Assembly: GCF_030463535.1 (NCBI RefSeq)
Contig: NC_132888.1
Span: 6,243,081-6,307,080 of the forward strand
Source of the DNA: Salminus brasiliensis
Taxonomy: Eukaryota; Chordata; Actinopteri; Characiformes; Bryconidae
Length of the DNA: 64,000 nucleotides
Reading direction: 5' to 3'
Within the stretch, counting starts at the first letter, position 1. Every line of letters begins with the position of its first letter. The translations under genes were made by a program, and so were the position numbers. The notes beneath the pieces were generated by a model that saw only the letters and a program-made list of their open reading frames with translations, ran no database searches and was not told the DNA's origin. Positions 25,208 to 35,676 of the stretch are shown here, piece by piece.

Positions 25208-26798
25208 TATAATTTTCTTAAGACTCTTTTGTGAATCTGGCCTTTGCTGCCTAAGGCTTATTATTCAGGAATAACCTTAAAAAAATGCATAAAGCAAGTG
25301 CTTGAGTCAAAATATCATTCTAATATTTGATTCTTTTTTCCAAGTATTTTTTTTTTAAACTCATTCTTATTATTTTACAAAATCTTGGAAAAAACACTTT
25401 GTGTCAAATAAGCACTAAATGACCTAAAAAATCGAGGTATGTATAAATGCTTGGTGAAACACTCGTGATTTAAAGTGTTAAATTAAATCTACATTTAAAT
25501 CTAAATTAAACATTTAACCCATTCATGTCCAAAAACTAAATTTAGTATAACAAGATGCTACCGAACTTGTTCTGTCTTAAATGATCACTATATAACAGTA
25601 CCAGTTTGAATATTGTGATTTAATGTATTTTTGATATTTTGATATTCCTCGTCAGACTTGAATACCATCAGAAATACCATGTGACCAAAAGAACGAAGCT
25701 AATATCATAAATGAAGTTATTAAAACTCACTTTTTAGGCACGTATGTTGTTCCAATTAGTCTAAACTCTGAGCCCAGGTGAGCTCAGACAACATAGACCA
25801 CAGACCTAAAGGAAATCTACAGTGTCAGATATGGACATTAATGGGTTAAGCATCCAGCAGACAGGTGCTCTTACTGCTGTACTAATCTGACGGTAGTTAA
25901 GAGCGTGTGGGTGTTAATCTGAACTCTGCTGATTTTACTGTTTATGATCTTCAGGACCTGCAGCAGGTCATGGTGTCTGGGCCCAACCTGAACGAGACGA
26001 GCATTGTGTCCGGGGGGTACGGAGGAGCCGCTGAGGGCATCATCCCCACCAGCTCCATTAAAGGTGCGTATTCTACTCAGTTAGCAACACTGTGGCTCAT
26101 TGGATGGCCTTTACCGACGATTGCAAGTGACGTCTGAACGTTTTGGACGAAATTACACTGGAAGTTTCCAGCCTTTTAATTCCCATTTTTTTAGGACCGG
26201 CTATACTTTTCAACGAGGAGTATTTTGAGAGGCGATGTGGTAACACACCAAAGCCAGGTGTTTTTATACACTCGTGAACGCTTTCATCTTCCACTGCTCT
26301 CTCTCTTACGTTTCTGTTTCTACCAGTGAAGAATGGTTTGAGCTCACGTTTGGGGTTAAAGGAGGATTCCACTGATTTTTCACTGAGTGAGATGGTTTGC
26401 TGTGGAGAATCGTCCTGACTTCTTTACAGTGGTGGTGGTTGGAACCAGGGGTTGTCATTGTTTACACCACAAATACAGCCATTTAACAGAGTATCAGAAG
26501 CCATCAGTGTATGTCCAAATGTTTGTGGACACCCCTTTTAACCATTGCATTGTTCATCTACTTTACGTTGCACCCATCAATAGAATAGGACTCTCGAATA
26601 GGAGCAGATAAGCATTAACCTATTGGCCCCATGCCTAATGCCAGGTGTGGGCTAGAGGGGTATGAATGCCCCCCAGCATTAAGATGTGGAGCAGTGGAAC
26701 TGTACACTATATGTCCAAATATTTGTGGACACCCCTTCTAATGAATGCCCTATTCAGCTACCTTAAGTTGCACCCATTGCTGAGAAAGGTGTGCAAAT

Positions 26799-26841
<43 letters not shown>

Positions 26842-29800
26842 GCTTGTCTAGTTCCTGTAGAGAAGTATGGCCGATAGAATAGGAGCAGATAAACATGAAC
26901 CTATTGGCACCATGCTGCCTAATGCCATGCGTGGGCTAGAGGGGTATAAAGTCCCCCAGCATTGAGCTGTGGAGCAGTGGAAGAACTGTGTTCTCTGCAA
27001 TGATGGATGGTGCTCCATCTAATACTTTTCAGATGAGCTAGAAAGTTGGGGATGAGGTGGGGCGGTGGTCATCCAACATCCTGACCTCACTAACACTATC
27101 AACTCCTTTCAGCAATGTTCCTCCAAAATCTAGTAGAAAGTCTTCTTCCCTGGACATTAGAGACAGTTACTCCAATAAAAGCAGAATAAACTCTTTTTAA
27201 TACCCTTGATTTTAGAAGAAACAATGAATACACAGGCGTCCCAATACTTTTGTCATGTAATAACTTTCTGTAAGGAAGCTTTTAGAGGACCTCTGGTCTC
27301 ATTCACCACTACTGTAAACGATTCGGACTGTGGTATGACTCTTCAGAAAGGGTGTATTTTTCAGAAATCCACTCTGAATAACTTTAACTTTGAGAAATCG
27401 ATGGAACCCCCCTTTAACCGGCAGCATTTACCCCTTTTCTACAGGCTGGAAAGACACACAACAGACTGGCTGCATGCTACGATGTTTACGATGGGAGCAC
27501 TAACTAACCAGAATGTATTTCCCTGGTGTGTGTGTGTGTGTGTGTCTTATAGCAATGGTATGTACAGTCTTCTTTCAGAATGTTAAATAACAGATTAACC
27601 CTTGAGGCAGCAATTGCAGCATTGTGGACTGAATGTGCTTCCATACTTTGGACCTGAAACGCTGAGCAGATGTTGTTCTTGTGGCTCATTCATTTATTCA
27701 TTTGCTGCTCATTCATCTTCTTCATCACACTGTCGAATAACATGGTTCTAGCCCTGTTTTCTCTCTCTGTCTCATCTTCCAGTACTGGTTATTCTCTACT
27801 GATGACCTCTTCATGCCTCCTTTTACTACATTGAAGCTTACATGTATCTACTGCTTCACATGTTATATACACTATATGGACAAAAGTATTGGGACACCTG
27901 CTCATTCATTGTTTCTTCTGAAATCAAGGACATTAAACAGTGTTTCTCCTGCTTTTGTTGGAGTAACTGTCTCTACTGTCCAGGGAAGAAGAAGGCTTTC
28001 TACTAGATTTGGATTTTGGAGCATTGCTGTGAGGGTTTGATTGATTGCATTCGGCAACAAGAGCATTAGGGAGGTCAGGATGTTGGATAATGATCACCAC
28101 CCCAACTCATTCTGAAAGTATTAGACGGAGCACCGTTCATCATTCCAGAGAACACATTTCTTCCACTGTTCCACAGCTGCTCAATGCTGGGGGGCTTTAT
28201 ACCCCTCTAGCCCATGCCTGGCATTAGGCAGCATGGTGCCAATTAGTTATTATTGTTGACAATACGTCTCTACAAGGACAGAACAAGCTGTGTGTGTGTG
28301 TATGTCTTCAGTGGGTCCAACCTAAAGTGGCTGAATGCATTCATTAGAAGGGGTGTCCACAAACTTTTGGACATATAGTGTATTTATTCCGTTTTCTAAA
28401 ACCGAGACCATTGTTATTATTGCAACATACTTATCGGTTGCCTTCTTGTTGCATGTGTAACATCTTTTCCCCATTCGGACCCCTTAGAAGTCGAGTTATC
28501 GTTGCTGTTTTGATAAATTTAAATTCTGTAAATTGACGAATAATGGTAGAAATTGAAAGTTCTACAAGAACATCAATAAGCTTTTATTAATCACCAGTTT
28601 TAATGAACTATAAGTTAAATAATTCTGATAAATTAAAAATATTATTATTTTATTACGTGTTCAGTGATAACAGAGACTTCTAAGGGTTAAAATAAAAAAA
28701 TTAAATGTTGTCATAATGCTTCATACCATCTCCCCACCTCCCAACCCTCCACCCTCACTCTTGTCCACTCATTCCAGACCTTCGCTCCAAGTCTAGGGGA
28801 ATCCCCCCCAGCCACTCAGCCGCCAGCCGGATAGCCCGCCAGCCAGATCACCACCCAGGTATCACAGGGGCTGATCAGCATTTCCTTCCACCTCCAGCCA
28901 CATCACTTCACATCAGTTCAGTCATCAGCATTACACCTCGACTCTGTCTCATTCGCACTCTAAAGTCCTGGTCCTCTTGACCTCCTGTATAGTAGTAGAG
29001 CTTAGTAGAACATGATTGTGACTTGTTATAGTGTTCCTACCTTCTCTCTAGCTTCCAGCATGCATCACAGTAACAGCCATCCAGCCATGATGTCAGAGGA
29101 GGCCACACGAGGCATCGCTGTAGAGAAGTTTGACAGCGTGAAGAAATGGAGCATCAACACCTATAAGGTACAGGTCCTCTCCAAGTCTACCGTGATTCTC
29201 TACTGAGGTTGTAACAGACGTGTTCACAGGAGCTGCTCAGTTGGGGGGGGGTCAGTTGTTTGGGCTATTTTATGGCGTAAACCCCACTAAACCCCATTAC
29301 TTGTATTACTAGTAATTACTAATATTACTAAATCTATGTGTCTTTAGTGTCTTTTCTACCTTTTTTTTCAGTTGCACCAAAAATGGAAATAATTCATGAT
29401 ATAATGTCAGACTTTGTGATGGGTTCGGGTTCTTTTTTAACATATTTAAACATCTGGAGATTTGATGTGGTCATGATGTGATCAATACTGAGAGATAGAG
29501 GTAATCTATCTAAACTCACACAACTGAAGAAATGTCTGTGAATCATCATTTATAAAATAAAACTAATAGAAATGTAATGTAATGTAAATTAGAACACAAT
29601 CTATACATTATTATTTATGCATCAGTTATGGATTATTTATTATTTAGTATTAATAATTTATTATCTAGCATGAATTATTTATCATTTACTATTAATTATT
29701 TATCTACTATGGATAATTTATTATCTAGTATGGATTATTTACTATTTAGGATGGATTATTCAGTATCTACTATGGATTATTTCTTATATACTGTGAATTA

Positions 29801-32800
29801 TTGATTATCTACTATAAATTATTTATAATCTAAAATTGATTTGTTATCTACTATGAATTATTCAGTATTTACCATGGTTTGTTTAATATATAATATGGAT
29901 TATTTATTATGAACTATGGGTTATTTATTATCTAGAAGGGAGTAAGCAGTATCTACTATATATTATTCAGGATCTACTATGGATTATTTATTATCTACTG
30001 TGAATTATTTATTATCTAATATTGATTTATTATCCACTGTGGATTATTTATGATCTACTATGGATTATTTATTATTTACTATGAATTATTCAGTATCTTC
30101 CATGGTTTATTCAGTATATAATATGGATTATTTATGAACTATGGGTTACTATTTAGGATGAATTAAGCAGTATCTACTATATATTATTCAGTATCTACCA
30201 TTAATTATTTATTTTCTACTATGAATTCTTCAGTAACTATCAATTGTTTGTATGTGCACAGACAGACTCATAGGGTTGAAGGGGTTAAGTACATGAGTAG
30301 AAGATGATGATGATGATGATGATCATCATGATTATGGTTAAATCATTTAGGATGGAATGGTAATCGTAACTGTAGCAAATTGTGAGATCAGATTTACAGC
30401 CCCACTGTAGAGGGTTGGGACACTTTGCCTTCAAAGCAGCTTCTAGCTGTTGTGTCTTTCAACATCAGTACCTCTGATTCCTCCAGATTCTTTGCTATGT
30501 GTAGTGGAAGGCTTTGCCTCCATGATTCATCTTTGGTGCTCCTTCTGACATGTTCTCCTCTCCTTGCTCTCCAGTGCACGAAGCAGATGTTCTCGGAGCG
30601 TTTCGGCCGTGGTACGCGGACAGTGGACCTGGAGCTGGAGGCTCAGATCGACGTCCTGCGCGAAACCAAGCTGAAGTACGAGCACATCCTGAGACTGGCC
30701 CAGGCGCTCACCAGCCACTTCTACAACATGGTACAGACGCAGCAGGCACTGGGAGACACCTTCGCTGACCTGAGCCAGAAGTCTCCTGAGCTACAGGTGA
30801 AAACGATATATGGGATATTACTCACGCTTCATCAGATCTCAGAATCTGCCCAGATTATTAATGAATGGTTTTATTGAGTGACTTTGAAACGGATGCAACC
30901 TTTTTCAGGATGAGTTTGGCTACAACGCAGAAACACAAAGACTTCTGTGCAAGAACGGAGAGACGCTCCTCGGGGCCATCAACTTTTTCGTGTCCAGCAT
31001 TAACACTCTGGTCAACAAAACCATGGAGGACACATTAATGACCATCAAGTTGTACGAGAATGCAAGGTACCTCAGCACCAACGTAGACCCTAAACGTGTA
31101 CAAAGGGATGCTGCTATCCTTCAGTCCTACACTTTAAGCACTGAGGATCCATGTAGTACTGAAAAGAGCTGTGTGGCTCATAACAGTAGTGTAAGCATTG
31201 AGGTCAGCGGCCTCTGTTGCTCTCATTTTATGTTTCTAAACTGAAAATGTGTCTATACGTCATTAAGTGAGTGTGTGTGTGTAGGTTGGAGTATGATGCC
31301 TATAGGACAGATCTGGAGGAGCTGAGTGCTGGCCCCAGAGATGCAGCAACTATGATGAGGATTGAGGTGGCCCAGCAGGAGTACCAGATCCACAAAGACA
31401 AATACGAGCGCTTACGCAGCGACGTCACCATCAAGCTCAAGTTCCTGGAGGAGAATAAGGTACATTTGGCACCACTGCTGTAGGAACTTTTGAAATAATA
31501 TAAAAATTAATAAGAAAAATTGTAGTAAAATTATGTTGGGTTAAACATCTAATTTGGTGAACATGGTCAACAGTAACATTATTTGGAGTTTATTAAGATG
31601 TTTTTTATTCAATAAAGCCTAAATTAGACAATTTTAAATATATGATCACTATGCATTAAGATTTATTCATTTTAATCTTTATTAGTACATAAATGAAAAA
31701 ATCTGTTATGTAAAAATCACCATTTATTTAATTATTAGTTGTGATAATGCACAGTAAACACTTTATTACCACCCTGTTATACAGGTCATTGAGCATGAAT
31801 TATCACCTATTGTCAGTCTACATATTATGAGTGTAAAATTAGCAGCACTTTGTTTCATGTGGGTTCTAGATAGTGCCAGGTTTATTGATTTATGTGAGTT
31901 GTTTGAGTTAGTAAGAGTTGTGTTAGTAAGAGTTGAGGCTATACTAACTATAATAACTAATGAGAGGTTAACCTTCTGAGGTCAGGGGACAGAGCAGAGA
32001 TACAGTTCAGACAGTTCCTCAATTTGTAGAGTCAGACCTTCGGATTGCATCTGATCCCGAAATCATACGTGACTTACATCTGCAGTTACGAGGCTGTGAA
32101 GAAGAGTCCGCCATCTGTCTCTTATCTGTAATTGGTGTAATTGTGCGTCTGTCTATGTTTAGTGTGAGACTGGAAAATGGACAAAAGTGTACGCCCAGGA
32201 ATATATAATAATATAAAGGGGAAAAAAAAATATATATATATATATATTAAGATAGCATAGTGTAAAGAGCTTGTTTTTAAACTCTGTGTGTTTTTGGTTA
32301 GAGCTTTTACACAGTGAAGTAAAGATGTACTAATGGTTAGCGATTTCATTTCTACACTTTTTAAATTAAACATTCTACTACTTTAGTGGTGCTAAAACTC
32401 TGGTAAACTCATTTCCGGCACCAAAAAAATTTGTCCTCTTGAGTAAAGATATGCTTTCACAGTAAAAATGAAAAAAAAATCTAAAATCTGTCTTAAATTT
32501 TTTAGGTTTAGGGTCAGGTTATCTCTTCACAACGGGATTGTTCTTGCTGATAAAAAACATGTGGGTATTATCTGATATGCAAGCAGATTTAAAGGCGAAT
32601 TTAAGAAGAAATGCAAAAATACAGAAAATGCCTTTAGACTCCAGAGGGTTAAAAATCACTAAATAAGAATATTTAATAATTCCATCTCTATTCATACTAA
32701 TTAAAATAATAGAGATTTTCTTTTTGCAAGTAAAAGGAAATTTCTATTATTTCAATTAGTATGAATTCCATACAGGAGTTCAGTTTATCAGTGTTTGGCT

Positions 32801-33231
32801 GATAAAAGGAGCTAAACATAAATAAATAACATAAATAGCAGGGTGGTAACAAAGTATTCACTGTGCATTATTACAACTAATAATACATTTATTAGTGATT
32901 TTTACATAACAAAGCTCAAATTATGTGCTAAGAAAGGTCATAATTAATGTGTATATATATATATATATATATGAATGCATAGTGAATAACTTATTTAGAA
33001 ATGTCTAATTCAGGCTTTATTGAACAAAGCATGAGACCTCAATAAATCCCTAATTTATTTAACTGTGTCCTGCAGGTAAAGGTGATGCACAAGCAGCTCC
33101 TCCTCTTCCACAATGCAATCTCGGCTTACTTCGCCGGGAACCAGCAGCAGCTGGAACAGACTCTCAGGCAGTTCAGTGTGAAGCTGAAGCCCCCCGGCTC
33201 AGACAAGCCATCATGGCTCGAGGAACAGTGA
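18627..33231 (+). CDS. arfip2: arfaptin-2 (Arf/Rac-interacting BAR-domain protein), 8 coding exons
   Basis: Coding exons: 18627-18722, 25955-26063, 28778-28858, 29052-29167, 30575-30796, 30909-31066, 31285-31459, 33076-33231. All introns are GT-AG and the phases fit; total 1113 nt, 370 residues plus stop. The N-terminus ([16 protein letters not shown]) and [20 protein letters not shown] match arfaptin-2, not arfaptin-1. The amphipathic helix (about 113-134, with KKW at 126-128) binds PI4P in the family. The arfaptin BAR domain covers about 145-370 and ends PSWLEEQ. Known role: a banana-shaped dimer that senses curvature at the trans-Golgi and binds Arl1, Arf and Rac1. Human ARFIP2 has 341 residues from memory; most of the excess is the 27-codon exon at 28778. 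ATG 18627 is the first in its exon; a second in-frame ATG at 18642 is possible. The formin gene follows on the same strand. Confidence 0.97.
18974..19284 (+). mobile_element. MITE-A copy, right-truncated
   Basis: Starts ACTATATGTCCAAATATTTG; core with internal deletions; stops at GCAGGAGAAACTCTTTT before the right terminus. Confidence 0.8.
19606..20657. mobile_element. Putative DNA transposon with CTGCGCCGAAT inverted ends
   Basis: Left end GGCTGATTAATGTTTCTGCG followed by CCGAAT; right end is the inverted version (ATTCGGCGCAGAAGCATACA). About 1.05 kb, no transposase. A SINE-2 copy lies inside at about 20258-20545. A short GTGGCCTACGC tandem is at 19640-19690. Confidence 0.6.
20258..20545 (+). 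repeat. SINE-2 copy nested in a DNA element
   Basis: GAGAGAGCACAATTGGCCAG, CTCTCTCCCCTCATCACTCT and GGGACCCGGCGCTTT match the SINE at 18128-18525. Confidence 0.75.
20658..21530. other. arfip2 intron 2, nothing recognised
   Basis: No coding text or clear repeat termini in this part of the intron. Confidence 0.4.
21533..21872 (+). mobile_element. MITE-A copy, right-truncated
   Basis: TA flank, then CACTACCTGTCCAAATGTTT; homology runs to about 21872 and then switches abruptly to another repeat. Confidence 0.8.
21873..22085 (+). repeat. Direct repeat, copy 1 (see 23003-23275)
   Basis: TTGCCTTGAGAAGCCACC, CTTGTAATCCTG and CCAGCTCACTA recur in the same order at 23003-23275. This copy lacks the middle of the family C segment. 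Confidence 0.7.
22086..22950. other. arfip2 intron 2, nothing recognised
   Basis: No exon. A short G-rich run is at 22917-22934. TACATGCAAAGCAATGTAA at 22893 recurs at about 23312. Confidence 0.45.
22950..23275 (-). repeat. Family C copy within direct repeat, copy 2
   Basis: Reverse-orientation family C (CTCACATGAGCATGTTGGCT), followed by the unique-looking text shared with 21873-22085. Confidence 0.7.
23276..24915. other. arfip2 intron 2, nothing recognised
   Basis: A short C run is at 23990. No conserved exon. Possible regulatory content cannot be judged from one sequence. Confidence 0.4.
24920..25115 (-). repeat. SINE-1 copy, reverse, with (CA)n
   Basis: (CA)n at 24945-24972, then GGAGCGGTGGGCAG, TTGCTCAAGGACCCAACAGT, GGTATCGAACCCACAACCCT. 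Confidence 0.75.
25175..25954. other. End of arfip2 intron 2: simple repeats, AT-rich
   Basis: (CA)n(TA)n at 25177-25212, then AT-rich sequence without recognised elements up to the acceptor at 25954. Confidence 0.5.
25955..26063 (+). CDS. arfip2: arfip2 exon 3
   Basis: Acceptor CTTCAG, donor GTGCGT. Encodes residues 33-68 plus the first base of codon 69 (phase 1). Contains [18 protein letters not shown], the most diagnostic arfaptin-2 N-terminal motif, after a 7.2 kb intron filled with repeats. Confidence 0.97.
26509..26700 (+). mobile_element. MITE-A copy, right-truncated
   Basis: GTATGTCCAAATGTTTGTGG through GAGCAGTGGAAC, where a second MITE-A copy starts directly. Confidence 0.8.
26705..27260 (+). 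mobile_element. MITE-A copy, near full length
   Basis: TA flank, CACTATATGTCCAAATATTT, internal (CA)n(TA) tract (26800-26840), GGCTAGAGGGGTATAAAGTC, ending GGCGTCCCAATACTTTTGTC. Placed head to tail with the preceding copy. Confidence 0.85.
27261..27867. other. arfip2 intron 3, nothing recognised
   Basis: Contains a (TG)n run at 27526-27545. No exon seen. Confidence 0.45.
27870..28380 (-). mobile_element. MITE-A copy, complete with TA flanks
   Basis: 511 bp from CACTATATGGACAAAAGTAT to CTTTTGGACATATAGTG, flanked by TA on both sides (27868-27869, 28381-28382), as expected for a Tc1/mariner target. Best reference copy in the window. Confidence 0.9.
28381..28777. other. End of arfip2 intron 3, AT-rich
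   Basis: No repeat or exon recognised before the pyrimidine-rich acceptor of exon 4. Confidence 0.5.
28778..28858 (+). CDS. arfip2: arfip2 exon 4, 81-nt candidate cassette exon
   Basis: Acceptor CATTCCAG, donor GTATCA. Phase 1 on both sides and 81 nt long, so inclusion or skipping keeps the frame. Encodes [20 protein letters not shown] followed by RQPDHHP, a serine/arginine/proline-rich linker. It resembles a region of arfaptin-1 (SPSRVAASRLAQQ, from memory) that is alternatively spliced. Human arfaptin-2 is shorter here. Confidence 0.8.
29052..29167 (+). CDS. arfip2: arfip2 exon 5 (amphipathic helix)
   Basis: Acceptor TCTCTCTAG, donor GTACAG. Completes codon 96 and encodes residues 97-134. 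[20 protein letters not shown] is the amphipathic helix that gives arfaptins PI4P-dependent trans-Golgi binding; Trp128 is the key bulky residue by analogy. Confidence 0.97.
29600..30240. repeat. AT-rich minisatellite in arfip2 intron
   Basis: Roughly 20-24 bp degenerate units of the type GGATTATTTATTATCTACTA, repeated about thirty times over 640 bp, in the intron before exon 6. A (GAT)n tract follows at 30306-30324. Confidence 0.85.
30575..30796 (+). CDS. arfip2: arfip2 exon 6 (BAR helix 1)
   Basis: Acceptor GCTCTCCAG, donor GTGAAA, 74 codons, phase 0, residues 135-208. Includes [20 protein letters not shown] and [15 protein letters not shown], the start of the arfaptin BAR domain. GC content and codon use are clearly coding compared with the AT-rich introns. 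Confidence 0.98.
30909..31066 (+). CDS. arfip2: arfip2 exon 7 (BAR domain)
   Basis: Acceptor TTTTTCAG after a 112-bp intron, donor GTACCT. Residues 209-260 plus two bases of codon 261. Contains [20 protein letters not shown] and [14 protein letters not shown], among the most conserved arfaptin stretches. Confidence 0.98.
31285..31459 (+). CDS. arfip2: arfip2 exon 8 (BAR domain)
   Basis: A (GT)n-containing acceptor ends GTGTAG; donor GTACAT. Completes Arg261 and encodes residues 262-319. [13 protein letters not shown] and [12 protein letters not shown] are arfaptin signatures on the BAR concave face. Confidence 0.98.
31605..33026. repeat. Long foldback in the last arfip2 intron
   Basis: Left arm 31605-31780 (ATTCAATAAAGCCTAAATTA ... 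ACTTTATTACCACCCTGTTA) and right arm 32835-33026 are inverted copies, separated by about 1.05 kb. An inner hairpin spans 32690-32766 (ATTCATACTAATT ... AATTAGTATGAAT). A (TA)n run interrupts the right arm at 32953-32972. Confidence 0.8.
33076..33231 (+). CDS. arfip2: arfip2 last coding exon
   Basis: Acceptor TCCTGCAG; residues 320-370, then TGA at 33229-33231. Contains [20 protein letters not shown] and the arfaptin C-terminus KPSWLEEQ. Confidence 0.98.
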   Translation, partial: VKVMHKQLLLFHNAISAYFAGNQQQLEQTLRQFSVKLKPPGSDKPSWLEEQ

Positions 33232-33720
33232 TAAAAGCCGTCGGCCTCTAGAGAAGCAGAAGAACTGGAGGATGGACTGAGGAATGGATTTACTGACAGA
33301 GGGACCTAAGGAGGAATGGATGGGAGGTCTTGGAGTAAACCGCACAGATCTGGTTCATTTGAAGCCGGGTTTGATTTCGGTGAAGGACAAGAGAAATCCT
33401 GATCCCCTCTCTGGTCTCTAGGGTTCTTGAGGTTACTTTGGATATTTTTTGTCACGGAACGTGTAACATAATCACATATTTGTTCTGTACGTGAGGTAAG
33501 GCACCTTCTAGGGAAGTTATTTTAATCACTTTTGTTTTAGAACAGGACGGAGGCATTGTGTTTGTGTGTGGGTTGTGGAAATGGGACACTGGAACGGGAG
33601 CATGTGATGGAAAATTGTTTACAGTACATGTCATAAATAGGTAATTCATGTATATTATTGTGTAAATTACAGTGTAAAGTCTCACATATGAAATTAAACA
33701 GTTTGAAGAGATCACAGCTT
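33232..33720 (+). other. arfip2: arfip2 3' UTR with variant poly(A) signal
   Basis: No coding signal follows the stop. The first plausible poly(A) signal is ATTAAA at 33693-33698, followed by a T/G-rich stretch. A SINE begins about 50 bp further on, so the transcript probably ends near 33720. The cleavage site itself is inferred. Confidence 0.5.
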
Positions 33721-33761
33721 CCATTAGTTTGTTTTGATATTAGAACCAAAGACACAAGTGG

Positions 33762-34125
33762 TCCGGCGCTGGATTAAGGCGCTGTCACTATTATCAGAGG
33801 ATCGCTGGTTCGATACCCAGTCATGCTGCAAGCCATCGCCAGCCGAGGCCCCGAGAGAGCTCAACTGGCCTTGCTCTCTCCAGGGTGGGTAGATGGCGCT
33901 CCCCAATATCGCTTCGCTGCGGTGCTGGCTGTCACTGCCAACCGTCACTGCCGTCTTCAGGCTGCAGAGTTGGAGTCGAGTATGCGACGCATTGGTTGCC
34001 CAGTGATGTTGCATCGGCAGCAGTTCGAAAAATGAGTGGCTTGACTAGTCAGCCCTCACTAGTCTCAGGGCATCGCAGGCTAGGTAATTGGTGGTCCAAA
34101 TTGGGGAGGAAATAAGTGGGAAATC
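33762..34125 (+). repeat. SINE-2 copy (tRNA-derived)
   Basis: GGCGCTGGATTAAGGCGCTG (A-box side), GGTTCGATACC (B box), CCCCGAGAGAGCTCAACTGG, GTGATGTTGCATCGGCAGCA. Lies just downstream of arfip2. Confidence 0.8.
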
Positions 34126-34173
34126 TGATAAAATTTAAGTCAGGCCAAATAAAAACAATGCAAACACAGTTAA

Positions 34174-34662
34174 ATGAGCTGCAGCAGAAACTGATTAAAT
34201 AGGTTTAGTCTGTGGCTCCGCCCCCTCAGCCTGTTTACTGTTTATTCCCATCTGCAGGTTAGAATGTCCCTATTACATGATAGGATTTGAACTTATGGCC
34301 TCTGATGTCTTTTAACAAGCAGAGGGTTAGACAGTTGCTCCACTCTAGAGCTGTAAAGCCCTGGACATATCTGTGTCTAAGAAAAGAAATCTGTGTTTGT
34401 ATGTAGTGTAATTTCACAGCCCTAGACCGGCCCTACGGTCTAAGTGCTGCGCATTGTTAAGTGTGAGGAGCTCATAAATTCATAAACTCATAATCCCAGG
34501 AAGGCCTCAGAGCTCCAGAGTCAAAAGCTTCCCAGTTTCAGGACGTCATGTAATGGTGGAGATCTAACCCGCAGATGGGAATAAGCAGTAAACTGACTGA
34601 GGGGGAGGAGCCACAGACTTAACATCTTACCCAGTACTTAATGAGTTTTAGCTGCAGCTCAT
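34174..34662. mobile_element. Foldback element with ~90-100 bp inverted arms
   Basis: Left arm 34174-34262 (ATGAGCTGCAGC ... GTCTGTGGCTCCGCCCCCTC ... TTATTCCCATCTGC) and right arm 34563-34662 are inverted copies. About 490 bp; no coding text inside. MITE-like; superfamily not determined. Confidence 0.75.
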
Positions 34663-35539
34663 TTTTTGAGGCCTAACAATAAAATGTAAGTACAAAATGT
34701 GATTTAGGAGAAAGTTCATTCAAAAAATGCTTTCTCATTTTGACTGAGAATTTAATGAGTATCATACTAATTCTGCATTCACAGTTCATCAGTGTAAAAA
34801 TCTGTAAACATCATTTCTCTCATTTCTTCGGCCTTCACTGTTAAAAGTATACAATCCTTTTTATTTTATATTGTTATTTTTTCCACCAAGCGTCTTACAG
34901 CTTTTAGAAGTCATTCATTTCATTTATTTGCTTGATGCAACCCGTCTCTTTTTGTCCCTTACAAGTGGGTACCAGTCTACAGAATTTTAGATTTTAGACA
35001 GAGCTCTAATTATATATTTGGACATGGATTGGAACATATTTTAAGTCTGAAGAGCAAATTGGGATGTCCTTGTGCAAAGCCGGAGCTGTAAACACAATAA
35101 AAAATACTTAATTTTGATCAGTTACATCAGTAACAGAGATAGCCCTGTAGCCCTGTAAATGCAGTAGGTGCTTGCATTAACAAGGACAGATATTTGAGTA
35201 CTAGTAGTGCCCCCTTGTGGACATCTTACTAAACAAAGTAAAGACAAGGGCAGCATGTGCTTCTCAGACAGGATATCTATTTATTGAACTCTAGAGGAGA
35301 AGAATGCTTGTAATGTTGGATTACTGCACTAAAATATCTGCATTTCATTCACTGCAAAGAATTTATAACATTACAGAAAACTCTAATCATAAGTTAAAAG
35401 GTTTAGCAATATATAATTTTAACCTGGCATTCATTTAGATACACATACAGATACACAGTAAAAATATGCAGATCAATATATTGTTTTTTAAAACGAGAAC
35501 TAAAAAGATTTGTTTTTTATTTTAATGCCTCTTTCTCTC
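34663..35539. other. Intergenic, nothing recognised
   Basis: AT-rich sequence between the foldback element and the simple repeats; no exon seen. Confidence 0.5.
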
Positions 35540-35565
35540 TCCCTCTCTATCTATCTATCTATCTA

Positions 35566-35606
<41 letters not shown>

Positions 35607-35639
35607 GTCTATCTCTCTCCCACTCTATCTATCTATCTA

Positions 35640-35672
<33 letters not shown>
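35540..35672. repeat. Compound (TCTA)n(TA)n microsatellite, two blocks
   Basis: Two successive blocks of CTAT units passing into long TA runs. Confidence 0.95.

Positions 35673-35676
<4 letters not shown>

Noticed and set aside
18627-33231. Assignment as arfip1 because of the FHDC neighbour
   Set aside because: The N-terminal text ([23 protein letters not shown]) and the end KPSWLEEQ are arfaptin-2 type; synteny alone would have misled.
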